A stretch of 64,000 nt of DNA, taken from the NCBI RefSeq assembly GCF_900142665.1, contig NZ_FRBR01000013.1:52858-116857 (forward strand), read 5' to 3'. Source of the stretch: Roseovarius pacificus. GTDB lineage: Bacteria; Pseudomonadota; Alphaproteobacteria; Rhodobacterales; Rhodobacteraceae. The position numbers and the translations under genes were made by a program. How positions within the stretch are numbered: position 1 is the stretch's first letter; each line of letters begins with the position of its first letter. The notes beneath the pieces are model-generated. The model was not told the origin of the DNA. It did no database searches and saw only the letters and a program-made list of their open reading frames with translations. Shown piece after piece: positions 9,126 through 17,775 of this stretch.

Positions 9126-11729
9126 TCAGTCCTGCCCGAAATACATCCGTCTTAGTCGCCAGCCCAGATAGACCATCACGACAATAAACGCCCCAAGCGG
9201 CAACAGCAGCGCAATGGCGCCGGGCAGGCCGAGCACAACGAGGATATCCTTGAGCGGGATGACGATGCCGTGGAACGCATAGATCGGCAACGCCAGCCCG
9301 CCGATCACGATCATGACCTGAAGCACTCCGCGCCCAAGGCCGTTCATGCGGTTCCACGACCTGAGGATTTGATCGAATGCGCCCACGAGAAATACCGCGG
9401 TACTGAAATAGAACACATATCCCAGCAGGCTTTGGAAAAAAGGCGATCCACTGGTGGCAAAGGGGGCCGGCGGCAGCACGTCCAGCGCGACGATCATTGA
9501 CATCGCCATTCCGAAGGCCCCGGCCACGGCAAGCGTCTTGCTGGCTTCGCTCAGGCTTGTTTGACGCGAGAACCAGTACCCAAGGGCGATCCCTGAAAAT
9601 ACCAGTGCACAAAGCTTGAAATAGCTATAGCCCGCCACTGCAAGCAACCTTGGCCATTCAAGGATACTGTCCAACTGTCCTGGCAGGACGGCCTGCAAGA
9701 ACCAGGTCACGGGCAGCGCCAGCACCACGACGATCAGCGCACGCAGCACCACATTGCCCCCGGCAGTCAGGTAACGCAGCCAGAGCGGCGCGGTGGCAAA
9801 AGCCACGACATAAAACGCCAGGATATTGTAGAATGCGTGCGCGACTTCGAGGCCACCGATATCGGCCTCCAGAATATAAAGCCGCAGCAGACGCACCACC
9901 GCCATCAAGGTCAGGCCCGACAGGACCAACAGGAACGACTGACGCAGGCGTTTGTTGACGGCGGTTGTTTCACCGATATAGCGGGGCAGGAAAAAGAACC
10001 CCAGTCCGATACCGAAGATGCTGGCGAAGCCTTCGGTGCCCATGCGGTAAACGCCGCCCAGATAGAAATCGACCTCTCTCCCGATGCCCAGCCGGGAAAA
10101 GAACCCGGGCCCCCAATGCGAGAACATGACCGCAAGCGCCATGAGGCCGCGGGTGATATTGATCGCCCATGTGGCGGTGGTACGTTCGGGCAGGACATCG
10201 GACGCGGGCGAGGTTTGCCCGGTGGCGCTCTCGGCCTGCGCAACCTCGCTCAGGCTGCGGCCCTCCAGAGTGGCGCGCACGGCGCGTCGGGTAAAGCCAT
10301 GCTCCATGACCAGCCCGATCTGAACCGCGCTGAGGGAATCCCCGCCGACATCATAAAACGTATCGCACGGGCGCATGGCGACCTGTCCGACCACCTTGCG
10401 CCAGGCTTCGGCAATGCGGGTTTCGGCCGGGCTCATGCTCCCGGTCGTTTCGTGCGGCGATGCCATCTTTGCACCGGGCGGCGTTTGATTGTGCTCTTCG
10501 AACAGGGTGCGCAGCTTTTTGCGCTGTATCTTTCCCGTGCCGGTTTTCGGAATGTCCTCCACTTCGAAGACATGCACGCAGCCGCTTTGATTGACGCCGA
10601 ATTTCCTCAGCGCGATATCGGCGGCCTTTTCGACCAAGGGCGCGCGCTCGGCAATGTCCTGATGGACCGCGACAATCGCCGCATCGCCGCGCAGGGGATC
10701 GGGCACGCTGCCCACGGCGATCTGCCCGGTGCAGTTGCACAGCCCGACAATCGCCTGTTCAAGGTTCTCGGCGTTCACGTTGACGCCGGCGATATTCATC
10801 TGGTCGTCAAGGCGGCCCTCGTAAAACAATTGCCCGTCGCGGATCGTGCCCTTGTCCTTGGTGTGCAGCCAGTCCAGATCGTCGGTCAGCGGATCAATCC
10901 CGCCTGAGGCATTGAGTATGCCCAGGGCCACATGTGCGCCGCGAATGCAGATTTCGCCCTCGTCCCCGATCTTCACGGCGGCGGGGGCGCTTGTGGTTCC
11001 GACGCTTTCCAGAAGCGCCTCGTCGCTGTTCGAAATATCGAGGAATGTCGTGCGCGAGGCTTCGGTCAGGCCATAGTGCTGCACGATCCGGGCCTTGGGG
11101 AAAACCCTGCGCAAGGCGGCCTTTTCCGGGCCGGACATGTACTGGCTGCCGATCTCGATCCAGCGCACGGCCTCCCCCGCCCGGCCGATCGCGTCGGGGG
11201 CCGACAGGATCACGCGCCACAGTGTCGGGACTGCGGAAATCGCGTTGATCTCGCCTCGCTCCAGCATCTCGCGGATTTCGACCGGGTCGAACCGCTCGGG
11301 CAGGAAAAATCGCCCACCGGCAGCGGACACGGCGCGAACACGCCCCAGACCGAAGGAATAGGTCACGGGTACGCCGATATATTCGCGGATCGATTCATCC
11401 GGCTCCATCGCCGCATTCAGGCGTGTGACAACGTCCGAGATATTTCGCTGGCTCAGAACGATGGGCTTTGGAAGGCCTTCCGTGCCTGACGAGAACAGGA
11501 TCTGCGCGGGCGCGTCCGATGTGCCGGGTACGAACTGTTTCTGCCCCCATCCGCCGCCCGGTTTGGATGACAGGCGTTCCGTGACATGGAGCCCGGGATA
11601 AAGCGACAGATCCAGCCCGGCGCGTTGTATGGTGAACAGTGTTTCGCTGTCATACAAACGGAATGCGTGGTCTATGAAGTCGAGTGAATTGCTGGCCTCG
11701 ATCGCAATTGTCCTGAGCTTGTTCGTCAT
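9126..11729 (-). CDS. Adenylation-carrier-acyltransferase fusion protein
   Basis: An 867-residue three-domain protein. Residues about 1-430 form an AMP-binding (ANL) domain: AQILFSSGTEGLPKPIVLSQ is the P-loop-like A3 motif, VQHYGLTEASRTTFLD is the A5 region, and IPKTGTGKIQRKKLRTL near its end is the A10 motif with the catalytic lysine. Residues about 440-520 hold a carrier-protein domain with the phosphopantetheine serine in DVGGDSLSAVQIG. From about residue 540 onward there are roughly ten hydrophobic segments resembling the acyltransferase-3 (OafA/NodX-like) membrane family, with an early RGLMALAVMFSHWG and a late YAFHGIVIPLKDIL. The layout suggests activation of a carboxylic acid, loading on the carrier arm and transfer across or within the membrane to a glycan, in logic like Dlt-type alanylation. 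The acyl or aminoacyl substrate is unknown. It sits inside the glycosyltransferase locus. Confidence 0.85.
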   Translation of the reverse strand: MTNKLRTIAIEASNSLDFIDHAFRLYDSETLFTIQRAGLDLSLYPGLHVTERLSSKPGGGWGQKQFVPGTSDAPAQILFSSGTEGLPKPIVLSQRNISDVVTRLNAAMEPDESIREYIGVPVTYSFGLGRVRAVSAAGGRFFLPERFDPVEIREMLERGEINAISAVPTLWRVILSAPDAIGRAGEAVRWIEIGSQYMSGPEKAALRRVFPKARIVQHYGLTEASRTTFLDISNSDEALLESVGTTSAPAAVKIGDEGEICIRGAHVALGILNASGGIDPLTDDLDWLHTKDKGTIRDGQLFYEGRLDDQMNIAGVNVNAENLEQAIVGLCNCTGQIAVGSVPDPLRGDAAIVAVHQDIAERAPLVEKAADIALRKFGVNQSGCVHVFEVEDIPKTGTGKIQRKKLRTLFEEHNQTPPGAKMASPHETTGSMSPAETRIAEAWRKVVGQVAMRPCDTFYDVGGDSLSAVQIGLVMEHGFTRRAVRATLEGRSLSEVAQAESATGQTSPASDVLPERTTATWAINITRGLMALAVMFSHWGPGFFSRLGIGREVDFYLGGVYRMGTEGFASIFGIGLGFFFLPRYIGETTAVNKRLRQSFLLVLSGLTLMAVVRLLRLYILEADIGGLEVAHAFYNILAFYVVAFATAPLWLRYLTAGGNVVLRALIVVVLALPVTWFLQAVLPGQLDSILEWPRLLAVAGYSYFKLCALVFSGIALGYWFSRQTSLSEASKTLAVAGAFGMAMSMIVALDVLPPAPFATSGSPFFQSLLGYVFYFSTAVFLVGAFDQILRSWNRMNGLGRGVLQVMIVIGGLALPIYAFHGIVIPLKDILVVLGLPGAIALLLPLGAFIVVMVYLGWRLRRMYFGQD

Positions 11730-12009
11730 TTTTCCATCTCAAAGCCGTCAAACTGTCGCTGTAACAACCCGCTACCGCTAATTCGGCCTGGGCCTGCATT
11801 GCCTGAACAAAAATCAATTCCGCCAAACACCTGAAGAGTGGCAATTTTATGAACCGGAAAGCAACAGTTCAGAAGTGGGTTTCGAAATTTATCCCGCATC
11901 GGCGGGCCCGGAACCTTGTGTAGCGGAGGCAGATCCGGGCTAATGGTCTGGATTGCCTTGGGACACATTTGATGACGCGCGATTTATTCGGAACGGAGAA
12001 CTTGCAAGC

Positions 12010-13278
12010 ATGATGGATAGCTCCAGGCTCAAGGTTCTGATCGTTGCGCCGAATGCCTCGGCGCGGATGGGGGGCGAGGCATTCCTGCCGCTCAAGTATT
12101 TTCAGCTTCTTCGGCAGCGCGGGTATCCGGCCAGGCTGATCGCGCACAGCCGCAACAGGGACGAATTGATCAAGGCCCTGCCGGATGAGGCCGAGCATAT
12201 CTATTTCATCGAAGATACCCGGTATCACCGTGCGGTCTGGCGCCTTGGGAAAAGATTGCCTGTGGCGGTGCGTACGCCGCTGATCGGCAATCTCATCAAC
12301 CAGATCAACGAGGTCTGCCAGAGGCGTCTGATCCGCGATTTGCTCCGCAAGGGGCTGGTCGATCTGATTCATCAGCCTATCCCGGTCTCGCCGCGTGCGC
12401 CGTCGCGGATATACGGGTTCGGTGTTCCAGTGGTGATCGGGCCGATGAATGGCAACATGTCCTATCCCGAGGGGTATGAGGATTACGAAAGCCGCGCATC
12501 CCGCCTGTTCGTTCCCGCGGCGCGCACCCTTGGGCGTCTGGCGAATGTCCTGATCCCTGGCAAACGGCGCGCCGATGTTCTGCTGGTTGCCAATGAACGG
12601 ACCCGTGCGGGCCTGCCAGTGCCGAACCGGGGCCGCGCGGAGGTGCTTGTTGAAAACGGTGTCGATCTGTCGGTCTGGTCCGGTGATACACTGGCAACGA
12701 CAGCGACTGCGCCCGGAGCGCTGAAACTGGTGTTCATGGGGCGGTTGATTCCGCTCAAGGGGCTGGATTTCTCCATCGAGGCGGTCCGCCTGGCGCGCCA
12801 ACAGGGGGCCGATGTGACATTGGATATCCTTGGAGACGGGCCCGAGCGTGCCGCGCTCGAAGCACAGGTTGCGGCAGAAGGCCTGACCGATCACATCCGG
12901 TTTCACGGCTTCCGTTCGCAAGCCGACTGTGCCGACGTGTTGCGCGCCTCGGATGCGTTGATCCTGAATTCCTTGCGCGAATGCGGCGGGGCCGTGGTGC
13001 TTGAGGCGATGAGCATGGGCCGCCCGGTGATCGCCGCCGATTGGGGTGGTCCGGCGGATTACATCGACCCCGGTTGCGGCATCCTTGTGCCCCCCGTACC
13101 CCGGCAAGATTTCCCGGATCGTCTGGCCCACGCCATTTTGGACTTGGCGAACAGCCCCGAAACAAGGCAGACTATGGGTGAGGCAGGCATAAAGAAAATC
13201 CAAAGCCAGTTCGACTGGCAGAAAAAAATAGACCGGGTTTTGGGGATTTATCACGAGGTGGTCGAAAAGCACCGCTGA
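12010..13278 (+). CDS. Glycosyltransferase family 4
   Basis: A 422-residue GT-B protein. The N-terminal domain begins KVLIVAPNASARMGGEAFLP, with the usual Gly-rich acceptor loop; the donor domain has LVFMGRLIPLKGLDFSIEAV and ILNSLRECGGAVVLEAMSMG, the E-x7-E donor motif. The ATG at 12010 is preferred since GGAG lies 11 bases upstream; a second ATG follows directly. It is divergent from the adenylation-acyltransferase gene across a 280-base region that probably carries both promoters. DCADVLRASDALILNS is a typical GT4 helix-strand unit before the donor site. It likely adds another sugar to the polysaccharide of this locus. Confidence 0.89.
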   Translation: MMDSSRLKVLIVAPNASARMGGEAFLPLKYFQLLRQRGYPARLIAHSRNRDELIKALPDEAEHIYFIEDTRYHRAVWRLGKRLPVAVRTPLIGNLINQINEVCQRRLIRDLLRKGLVDLIHQPIPVSPRAPSRIYGFGVPVVIGPMNGNMSYPEGYEDYESRASRLFVPAARTLGRLANVLIPGKRRADVLLVANERTRAGLPVPNRGRAEVLVENGVDLSVWSGDTLATTATAPGALKLVFMGRLIPLKGLDFSIEAVRLARQQGADVTLDILGDGPERAALEAQVAAEGLTDHIRFHGFRSQADCADVLRASDALILNSLRECGGAVVLEAMSMGRPVIAADWGGPADYIDPGCGILVPPVPRQDFPDRLAHAILDLANSPETRQTMGEAGIKKIQSQFDWQKKIDRVLGIYHEVVEKHR

Positions 13279-13434
13279 TACATGACCCCATTGAGCAGGA
13301 GCAGTATCAGACATGTCGATGAAACGCTTGAGCGCCGTTGTACGGGATTCCGCCCGATTTTCGCCAATTTGTTCTGATCTTTAAGGGATCACCGGTCCGA
13401 ACCTGGTTCGGGCCGAAGGTAAGGCGAGGACATC

Positions 13435-13671
13435 ATGAACAACATCGTGCCAACGCGCAGAATGCCAAAGCACTTGCAGGGCACCCGCCGGGGATTGTTC
13501 TTTTTGCTGCAATCCACCCCGAACCTGGTGAGCGATGACGTATCCGCGATGCGGGCGCCCGTGCAGGCTGTCAGCCCTGCGCCCCGGCCAGCCGAACCCG
13601 AACCCGAAACAGCCGATACGTCCGCAATCAGCGCGTTCCTGTCCTCGGACGATTTTCATTTCAATCTTTGA
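13435..13671 (+). CDS. Small protein of unknown function
   Basis: This is a 78-residue open frame with a good upstream ribosome-binding sequence (AAGGCGAGGACATC before ATG). The N-terminal third is basic (VPTRRMPKHLQGTRRG), the middle is rich in Pro, Glu and Ala (APRPAEPEPE), and the C-terminus is acidic with aromatic residues (SSDDFHFNL). No signal peptide, transmembrane helix or known family is recognised. It stands alone between a glycosyltransferase gene and the giant PA14/G8 gene. It could be a real small cytoplasmic protein or a chance frame; the ribosome-binding site and low overlap with other frames favour the former. Confidence 0.4.
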   Translation: MNNIVPTRRMPKHLQGTRRGLFFLLQSTPNLVSDDVSAMRAPVQAVSPAPRPAEPEPETADTSAISAFLSSDDFHFNL

Positions 13672-14126
13672 GGGACGGCACAAGCGTTCTGAAGCCTGAT
13701 CTAAAGGATAGGTTCTGCCGGCAAAACCCTAAAATACGGCTGCGAATTGAGCGGGAAGGTGCCTGGTTTCATGGTGATTCCCGGGGTTGGTTTGTTGCCG
13801 GTCAACGCCCCTGTTACATAAAAATCAAAACAAAGTTTGCGATGTAAATTCGCAACGCGAGGTGACGGTGGTTCGTCTCAAATCTGATCGGGGGCGGTCT
13901 GAAACGATTCAGATCTCTCTCAGGGTGTACCGGTTCGCAGCTGTGTCCTGCGAGCCTTGTTTGTGTGATCGGTCGCCAAGACAACTTTTTTGCGAGCTTG
14001 CCGGAAAGTGGTGCAATCTTAAGGGGGTATGTCCTTTGTTTCGTCCTGGGCCCGCCCTGAAATGAACAAGAACGTAGGCCAAGCATTTGGCCATTAGAGG
14101 CAGTCAGAGACCTTGGGAGCATTGAA
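13672..14126. other. Intergenic region upstream of the PA14/G8 gene
   Basis: No convincing gene is seen in these 455 bases. The sequence is less G+C-rich than the neighbouring genes, has an A+T-rich patch near 13815-13850, and contains a small inverted repeat (GGCCA, six-base loop, TGGCC) near 14077-14092. GGGAG about 10 bases before the ATG at 14127 is a good ribosome-binding site. The region most likely holds the promoter and 5' leader of the large secreted protein. Short frames here have unlikely composition. Confidence 0.5.
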
Positions 14127-17100
14127 ATGCGGTTCTCGGAAATCATGCAGGCGGGTACAATTACGTCCGTCTTTCAGCCCGTCGAAAATAATATAGCCAA
14201 CTACTGGGGTTCGAATATTGGTTCCGTGTTTCAACAGCCGGAACCTGTGCAGCCGACCTACTCACCCTTCGCAGGCAGTTTTCAGGGGATATTATCCTCA
14301 TTTTATGATACGATGGATTGGTCGTGGCTCTGGCCCGGCGGTGCGTTTTGGAAGCCTGATACATCGACTCCGGATTCGGACGCTGATGAGAGTGAAACGG
14401 ACGATACGGATGCCGTGGTGGACGCGGAGCCTCCCGAGGAAACAGACGCTCCGGCGAGTTCCGGACAGGGCCTGAACGTCAGTTATTTCGATGTTGGAAA
14501 AGGTATTCAATCCCTGTCCGAAGTCGATTTTAACGCCACCCCTGACGCTACCGAGGTGATTGGCGCGCTCGATATGTACCGTACCCGTGATGCTTGGTGG
14601 GACGGTGGCCCGAAAAACAAATTCGCAGCCCGTTACGAGGGTTATCTGAACGTGACGACGTCCGGTGAATATACCATCTACCTGACATCCGACGACGGTA
14701 CGGCGCTGTATCTGGATGGCGATCAGGTCATTGATCACGATGGACGCCACAGTACATCGGAAAAGTCGGTCACGCTTCATCTCGAAGCTGGCTCGCATGA
14801 GCTTCAGCTTGATTATTTTGAAAACCTTGGCGCGCAGACTCTTGTTCTGGAATGGGCCGGGCCGGATTCCAATGGCGAACGCGTGACGATCGACGGCGAC
14901 AGCTTCAGCTTTGTGCCGTTCGACACCGATGACGATGACATTGCCGATGGGTCGCATGACCATGACGATACCGTCACGGGGTCGGAAGGTGATGATACGG
15001 TCGATTCCGGTGACGGAAGTGACGACGGCATGGATATGGGCCATGGCGACGGAACCGATGACGGCATGGACCACGATGACGGAACCGATGGCGATATGGG
15101 CCATGGTGATGGCTCCGATGGCGACATGGATCACGGCGACCATGGGGATCATGACAATGCAGGGCTGGAGCAGCCCACCACCCCGGAAGAGGAAGACGCC
15201 TTTGTTCAGGCCGTCATCAGTGACCCTGACGAGGGTCACATGATGCATATGGACGACGAGTCGAAGGCGATGGAACATGGCCAGCTCCTCGATCTGGTGC
15301 CGCGCAACGAGGCCACGCATATCGCCGTTCGCGATGGCGACTGGTTCGATCCCGATACCTGGTATCAGGGCCGCATCCCGGATGCAGGCGCCAAGGTGCT
15401 GATTCCCAAGGGTGTTTCCGTTCGTTACAATGACGAAAGCGATGACTCGCTCTTTACCGTCCGCGTGGATGGGGAACTGTCATTCGCCACCGATACGGAC
15501 TCGCGCCTGCTGGTGGATACGCTGGTTGTGGACACCTCGGGCCGGCTGGAGATCGGGACGGCGGACAATCCGATTCAGGACGACGTCAATGTCGAGATCG
15601 TCATCGCCAATAACGGCGATATTGATGTCGATTGGGATCCCTCCCTGCTGTCGCGTGGCGTGATCTCGCACGGACAGGTCGAAATCCACGGCGCGGAAAA
15701 AACGGGCTATACCGCCGTTGCCGAGGCCCCGATGGCTGGCGATACCGAAATCCGCCTTGCCGAAATTCCCGACAACTGGTCGGTTGGGGATACGATCGTT
15801 CTGACAGGAACGCACAAGACCGGCTGGACGCTTAATCCCCAAACTTCACAAAAGGAACATGTCGAAAGTCAGGACGAAGAGGTGGTGATCACCGCGATCG
15901 ATGGCGATACCATCACCATTGACCGGGCGCTGACCTACGATCACGACGCCCCGCGTGAAGACCTTTCGGCTTATGTGGCGAACATGAGCCGCAACATCAC
16001 CTTCTCCAGCGAGGATGGTGATGCGTCGGAAATCCACCACCGCGGTCATGTCATGTTCATGCATAACGATGATGTCGACGTGCGTTATGCGGCGTTCGAC
16101 GATCTGGGCCGGACCGACAAATCCGAACCGGCGTTCCATGTCGATACGCTGGACCCGGCGAGTATCGAAGCCGACACCAACATTCAGGCGCGGTATTCCT
16201 TTCATTTCCACAGGACCGGCACCGAAGATCAGGACAATCCGGCAATCGCCTTTGGCAACGCCGTCAGCGGATCGCCCGGCTGGGGTTTCGTCCATCATTC
16301 AAGCCATGCCGAATTCGTGCAGAACATCGCGTTCGACGTGTTCGGTGCGGCCTTCGTTGCCGAAGACGGTGACGAAACGGGCCTGTGGTGGGAAAACATG
16401 GCGATCAAGAGCGAAGGCATCGGTTATGGCCACGCCAAGACCAAGTCGGGGGAAGATACTGCGCGTGACGATGTCGGGCGTACGGGTGACGGATTCTTCT
16501 TCGGTGGTCGCGCCGTCGAGGCGGGTCATAATATCGCTGCCAACACGACCCATGGCTTTACCTGGATGTTGCGCGCTGCCGATGCGGTTCCGACTTCGGA
16601 TCAGTTGAACCAGCCGGACGCATATTATGCTCTCGAAACGCCCAGAAGCAACGATCAGATTCCGATCCAATCGTTCCACGACAACGAAGCTTTTGGCACG
16701 CAGGTCGGTCTTATCGTTGTGAAAACCAGCAGATGGCAAGGCCATGATGTGCGTACGGTCATGGATGGGTTCACGAACTGGGAAACGTCCTACGGCGTCG
16801 AACTGACCTATACGTCACACTATACTCTAAAGGATTTCGATCTTCTGGCGACAGAGAATACGGACAGAATCGCGAATGCCCAGGTCGGGTTTGATTTCGG
16901 TCCGCATACTTTCGACCTTGTAATAAACGGGCTGAAGGTCGAAGGATTCAAAACCGGCGTGAATATGGCACAACGGTTCCCGGCAGACTGGACCGATGCT
17001 GATTTCGGTCATGTCATTATTGATCTGGAGGCCAACGGAAATGGCGTCGATCTGGCCGGTTTCGATTCGAACCGCCATATGATCATGACTTCAGATCAAC

Positions 17101-17720
17101 TTGTTCCGGGGCGGCTGCAATTTGAAATGCATGGCGAAACCACCATTGATGTCAGTGAAGGGTTGGGCCTGTTCTTTGACGGTATCAAGACCGATTCCAT
17201 CGGATCGCGTGACCGCCAGTTCATCGACGATCCGCAAAAGGCATGGTTAAAGCCCTTGCTTCTGCGGGATGGGTATTTTGAAACCGAAGACGGCGATTAT
17301 GTCATGTTCGTCAAGGATTTCGTTGCCGACCGTGCGACGGGTGACCTTCTTAAGTTTACCCACGTCATAACACTGGACGCGACACAAAAGGAACTGGACA
17401 GGCTGGGGGCTGTCAATAACGGTCTTGTCGACATCAACAGCAGCGCGCCGGTCGCCAATGACGATACGGCAAGTACGGCCATGGAAACCCCGATCGTGAT
17501 CGACGTTCTGGCCAATGATTCCGATCCCGATGGCGATGCCCTGGCAATCGACGGGTTCACCAACCCGTTCCATGCCGACCTCACGCTTCAGGACGATGGA
17601 ACACTGTTGTATCAGCCGCACGAAAACAAGGTCGGGACCGATAGTTTCGATTACTGGGTTATCGACGATAACGGCGTGTTGTCTCAAGCGACTGTCGTCG
17701 TGGAAATCTTCGACCTGTAA
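14127..17720 (+). CDS. Giant PA14-G8-beta-helix secreted protein
   Basis: A 1197-residue protein. A PA14 carbohydrate-binding domain spans about residues 112-265 (LNVSYFDVGKG, YTIYLTSDDGTALYLDGD, LVLEWAGPD). A 75-residue Asp/Gly/His/Met-rich repeat follows. A G8 domain starts at about residue 396 (THIAVRDGDWFDPDTWYQG) and leads into a long right-handed parallel beta-helix like that of CEMIP/TMEM2-type proteins. The last 90 residues form an Ig/cadherin-like domain (APVANDDTAS, VIDVLANDSDPDGDAL) seen in large secreted bacterial adhesins. No classical signal peptide is visible, so type I secretion is possible. Its place in a polysaccharide locus suggests binding or cleaving an extracellular glycan; G8-containing relatives include hyaluronan-processing proteins. 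Enzymatic activity is not established here. A strong terminator follows 26 bases after the stop. Confidence 0.85.
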   Translation: MRFSEIMQAGTITSVFQPVENNIANYWGSNIGSVFQQPEPVQPTYSPFAGSFQGILSSFYDTMDWSWLWPGGAFWKPDTSTPDSDADESETDDTDAVVDAEPPEETDAPASSGQGLNVSYFDVGKGIQSLSEVDFNATPDATEVIGALDMYRTRDAWWDGGPKNKFAARYEGYLNVTTSGEYTIYLTSDDGTALYLDGDQVIDHDGRHSTSEKSVTLHLEAGSHELQLDYFENLGAQTLVLEWAGPDSNGERVTIDGDSFSFVPFDTDDDDIADGSHDHDDTVTGSEGDDTVDSGDGSDDGMDMGHGDGTDDGMDHDDGTDGDMGHGDGSDGDMDHGDHGDHDNAGLEQPTTPEEEDAFVQAVISDPDEGHMMHMDDESKAMEHGQLLDLVPRNEATHIAVRDGDWFDPDTWYQGRIPDAGAKVLIPKGVSVRYNDESDDSLFTVRVDGELSFATDTDSRLLVDTLVVDTSGRLEIGTADNPIQDDVNVEIVIANNGDIDVDWDPSLLSRGVISHGQVEIHGAEKTGYTAVAEAPMAGDTEIRLAEIPDNWSVGDTIVLTGTHKTGWTLNPQTSQKEHVESQDEEVVITAIDGDTITIDRALTYDHDAPREDLSAYVANMSRNITFSSEDGDASEIHHRGHVMFMHNDDVDVRYAAFDDLGRTDKSEPAFHVDTLDPASIEADTNIQARYSFHFHRTGTEDQDNPAIAFGNAVSGSPGWGFVHHSSHAEFVQNIAFDVFGAAFVAEDGDETGLWWENMAIKSEGIGYGHAKTKSGEDTARDDVGRTGDGFFFGGRAVEAGHNIAANTTHGFTWMLRAADAVPTSDQLNQPDAYYALETPRSNDQIPIQSFHDNEAFGTQVGLIVVKTSRWQGHDVRTVMDGFTNWETSYGVELTYTSHYTLKDFDLLATENTDRIANAQVGFDFGPHTFDLVINGLKVEGFKTGVNMAQRFPADWTDADFGHVIIDLEANGNGVDLAGFDSNRHMIMTSDQLVPGRLQFEMHGETTIDVSEGLGLFFDGIKTDSIGSRDRQFIDDPQKAWLKPLLLRDGYFETEDGDYVMFVKDFVADRATGDLLKFTHVITLDATQKELDRLGAVNNGLVDINSSAPVANDDTASTAMETPIVIDVLANDSDPDGDALAIDGFTNPFHADLTLQDDGTLLYQPHENKVGTDSFDYWVIDDNGVLSQATVVVEIFDL
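14990..15165 (+). repeat. Degenerate in-frame repeats coding Asp/Gly/His/Met-rich linker
   Basis: Within the large secreted-protein gene, a unit of about 27-30 bases of the type GACGGAACCGATGACGGCAT recurs roughly five times with small changes. It encodes acidic and His/Met-containing units such as DGTDDGMDHD and DGTDGDMGHG. The repeats probably expanded by slippage and form a flexible linker; the mixture of Asp, His and Met could bind divalent metals or copper. Confidence 0.75.
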
Positions 17721-17745
17721 GAGCGGCCTCGGTCGCGGTGTTCAG

Positions 17746-17775
17746 AGGGCCCGCATGATGGCGGGCCCTTTCCTA
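17746..17775. terminator. Bidirectional intrinsic terminator
   Basis: AGGGCCCGC and GCGGGCCCT form a nine-base-pair stem with loop ATGATG, followed by a T-rich tail (TTTCCTATTT) on the plus strand. It sits between the convergent ends of the PA14/G8 gene and the sulfotransferase gene and overlaps the last codon of the latter. Confidence 0.85.

Noticed and set aside
13787..14065. 92-codon frame upstream of the PA14/G8 gene
   Set aside because: Cys/Arg-rich composition, no ribosome-binding site and frames on both strands; likely leader DNA.
15000..15165. CRISPR-like array
   Set aside because: The repeats are in-frame, degenerate and contiguous without spacers, and encode a protein linker.
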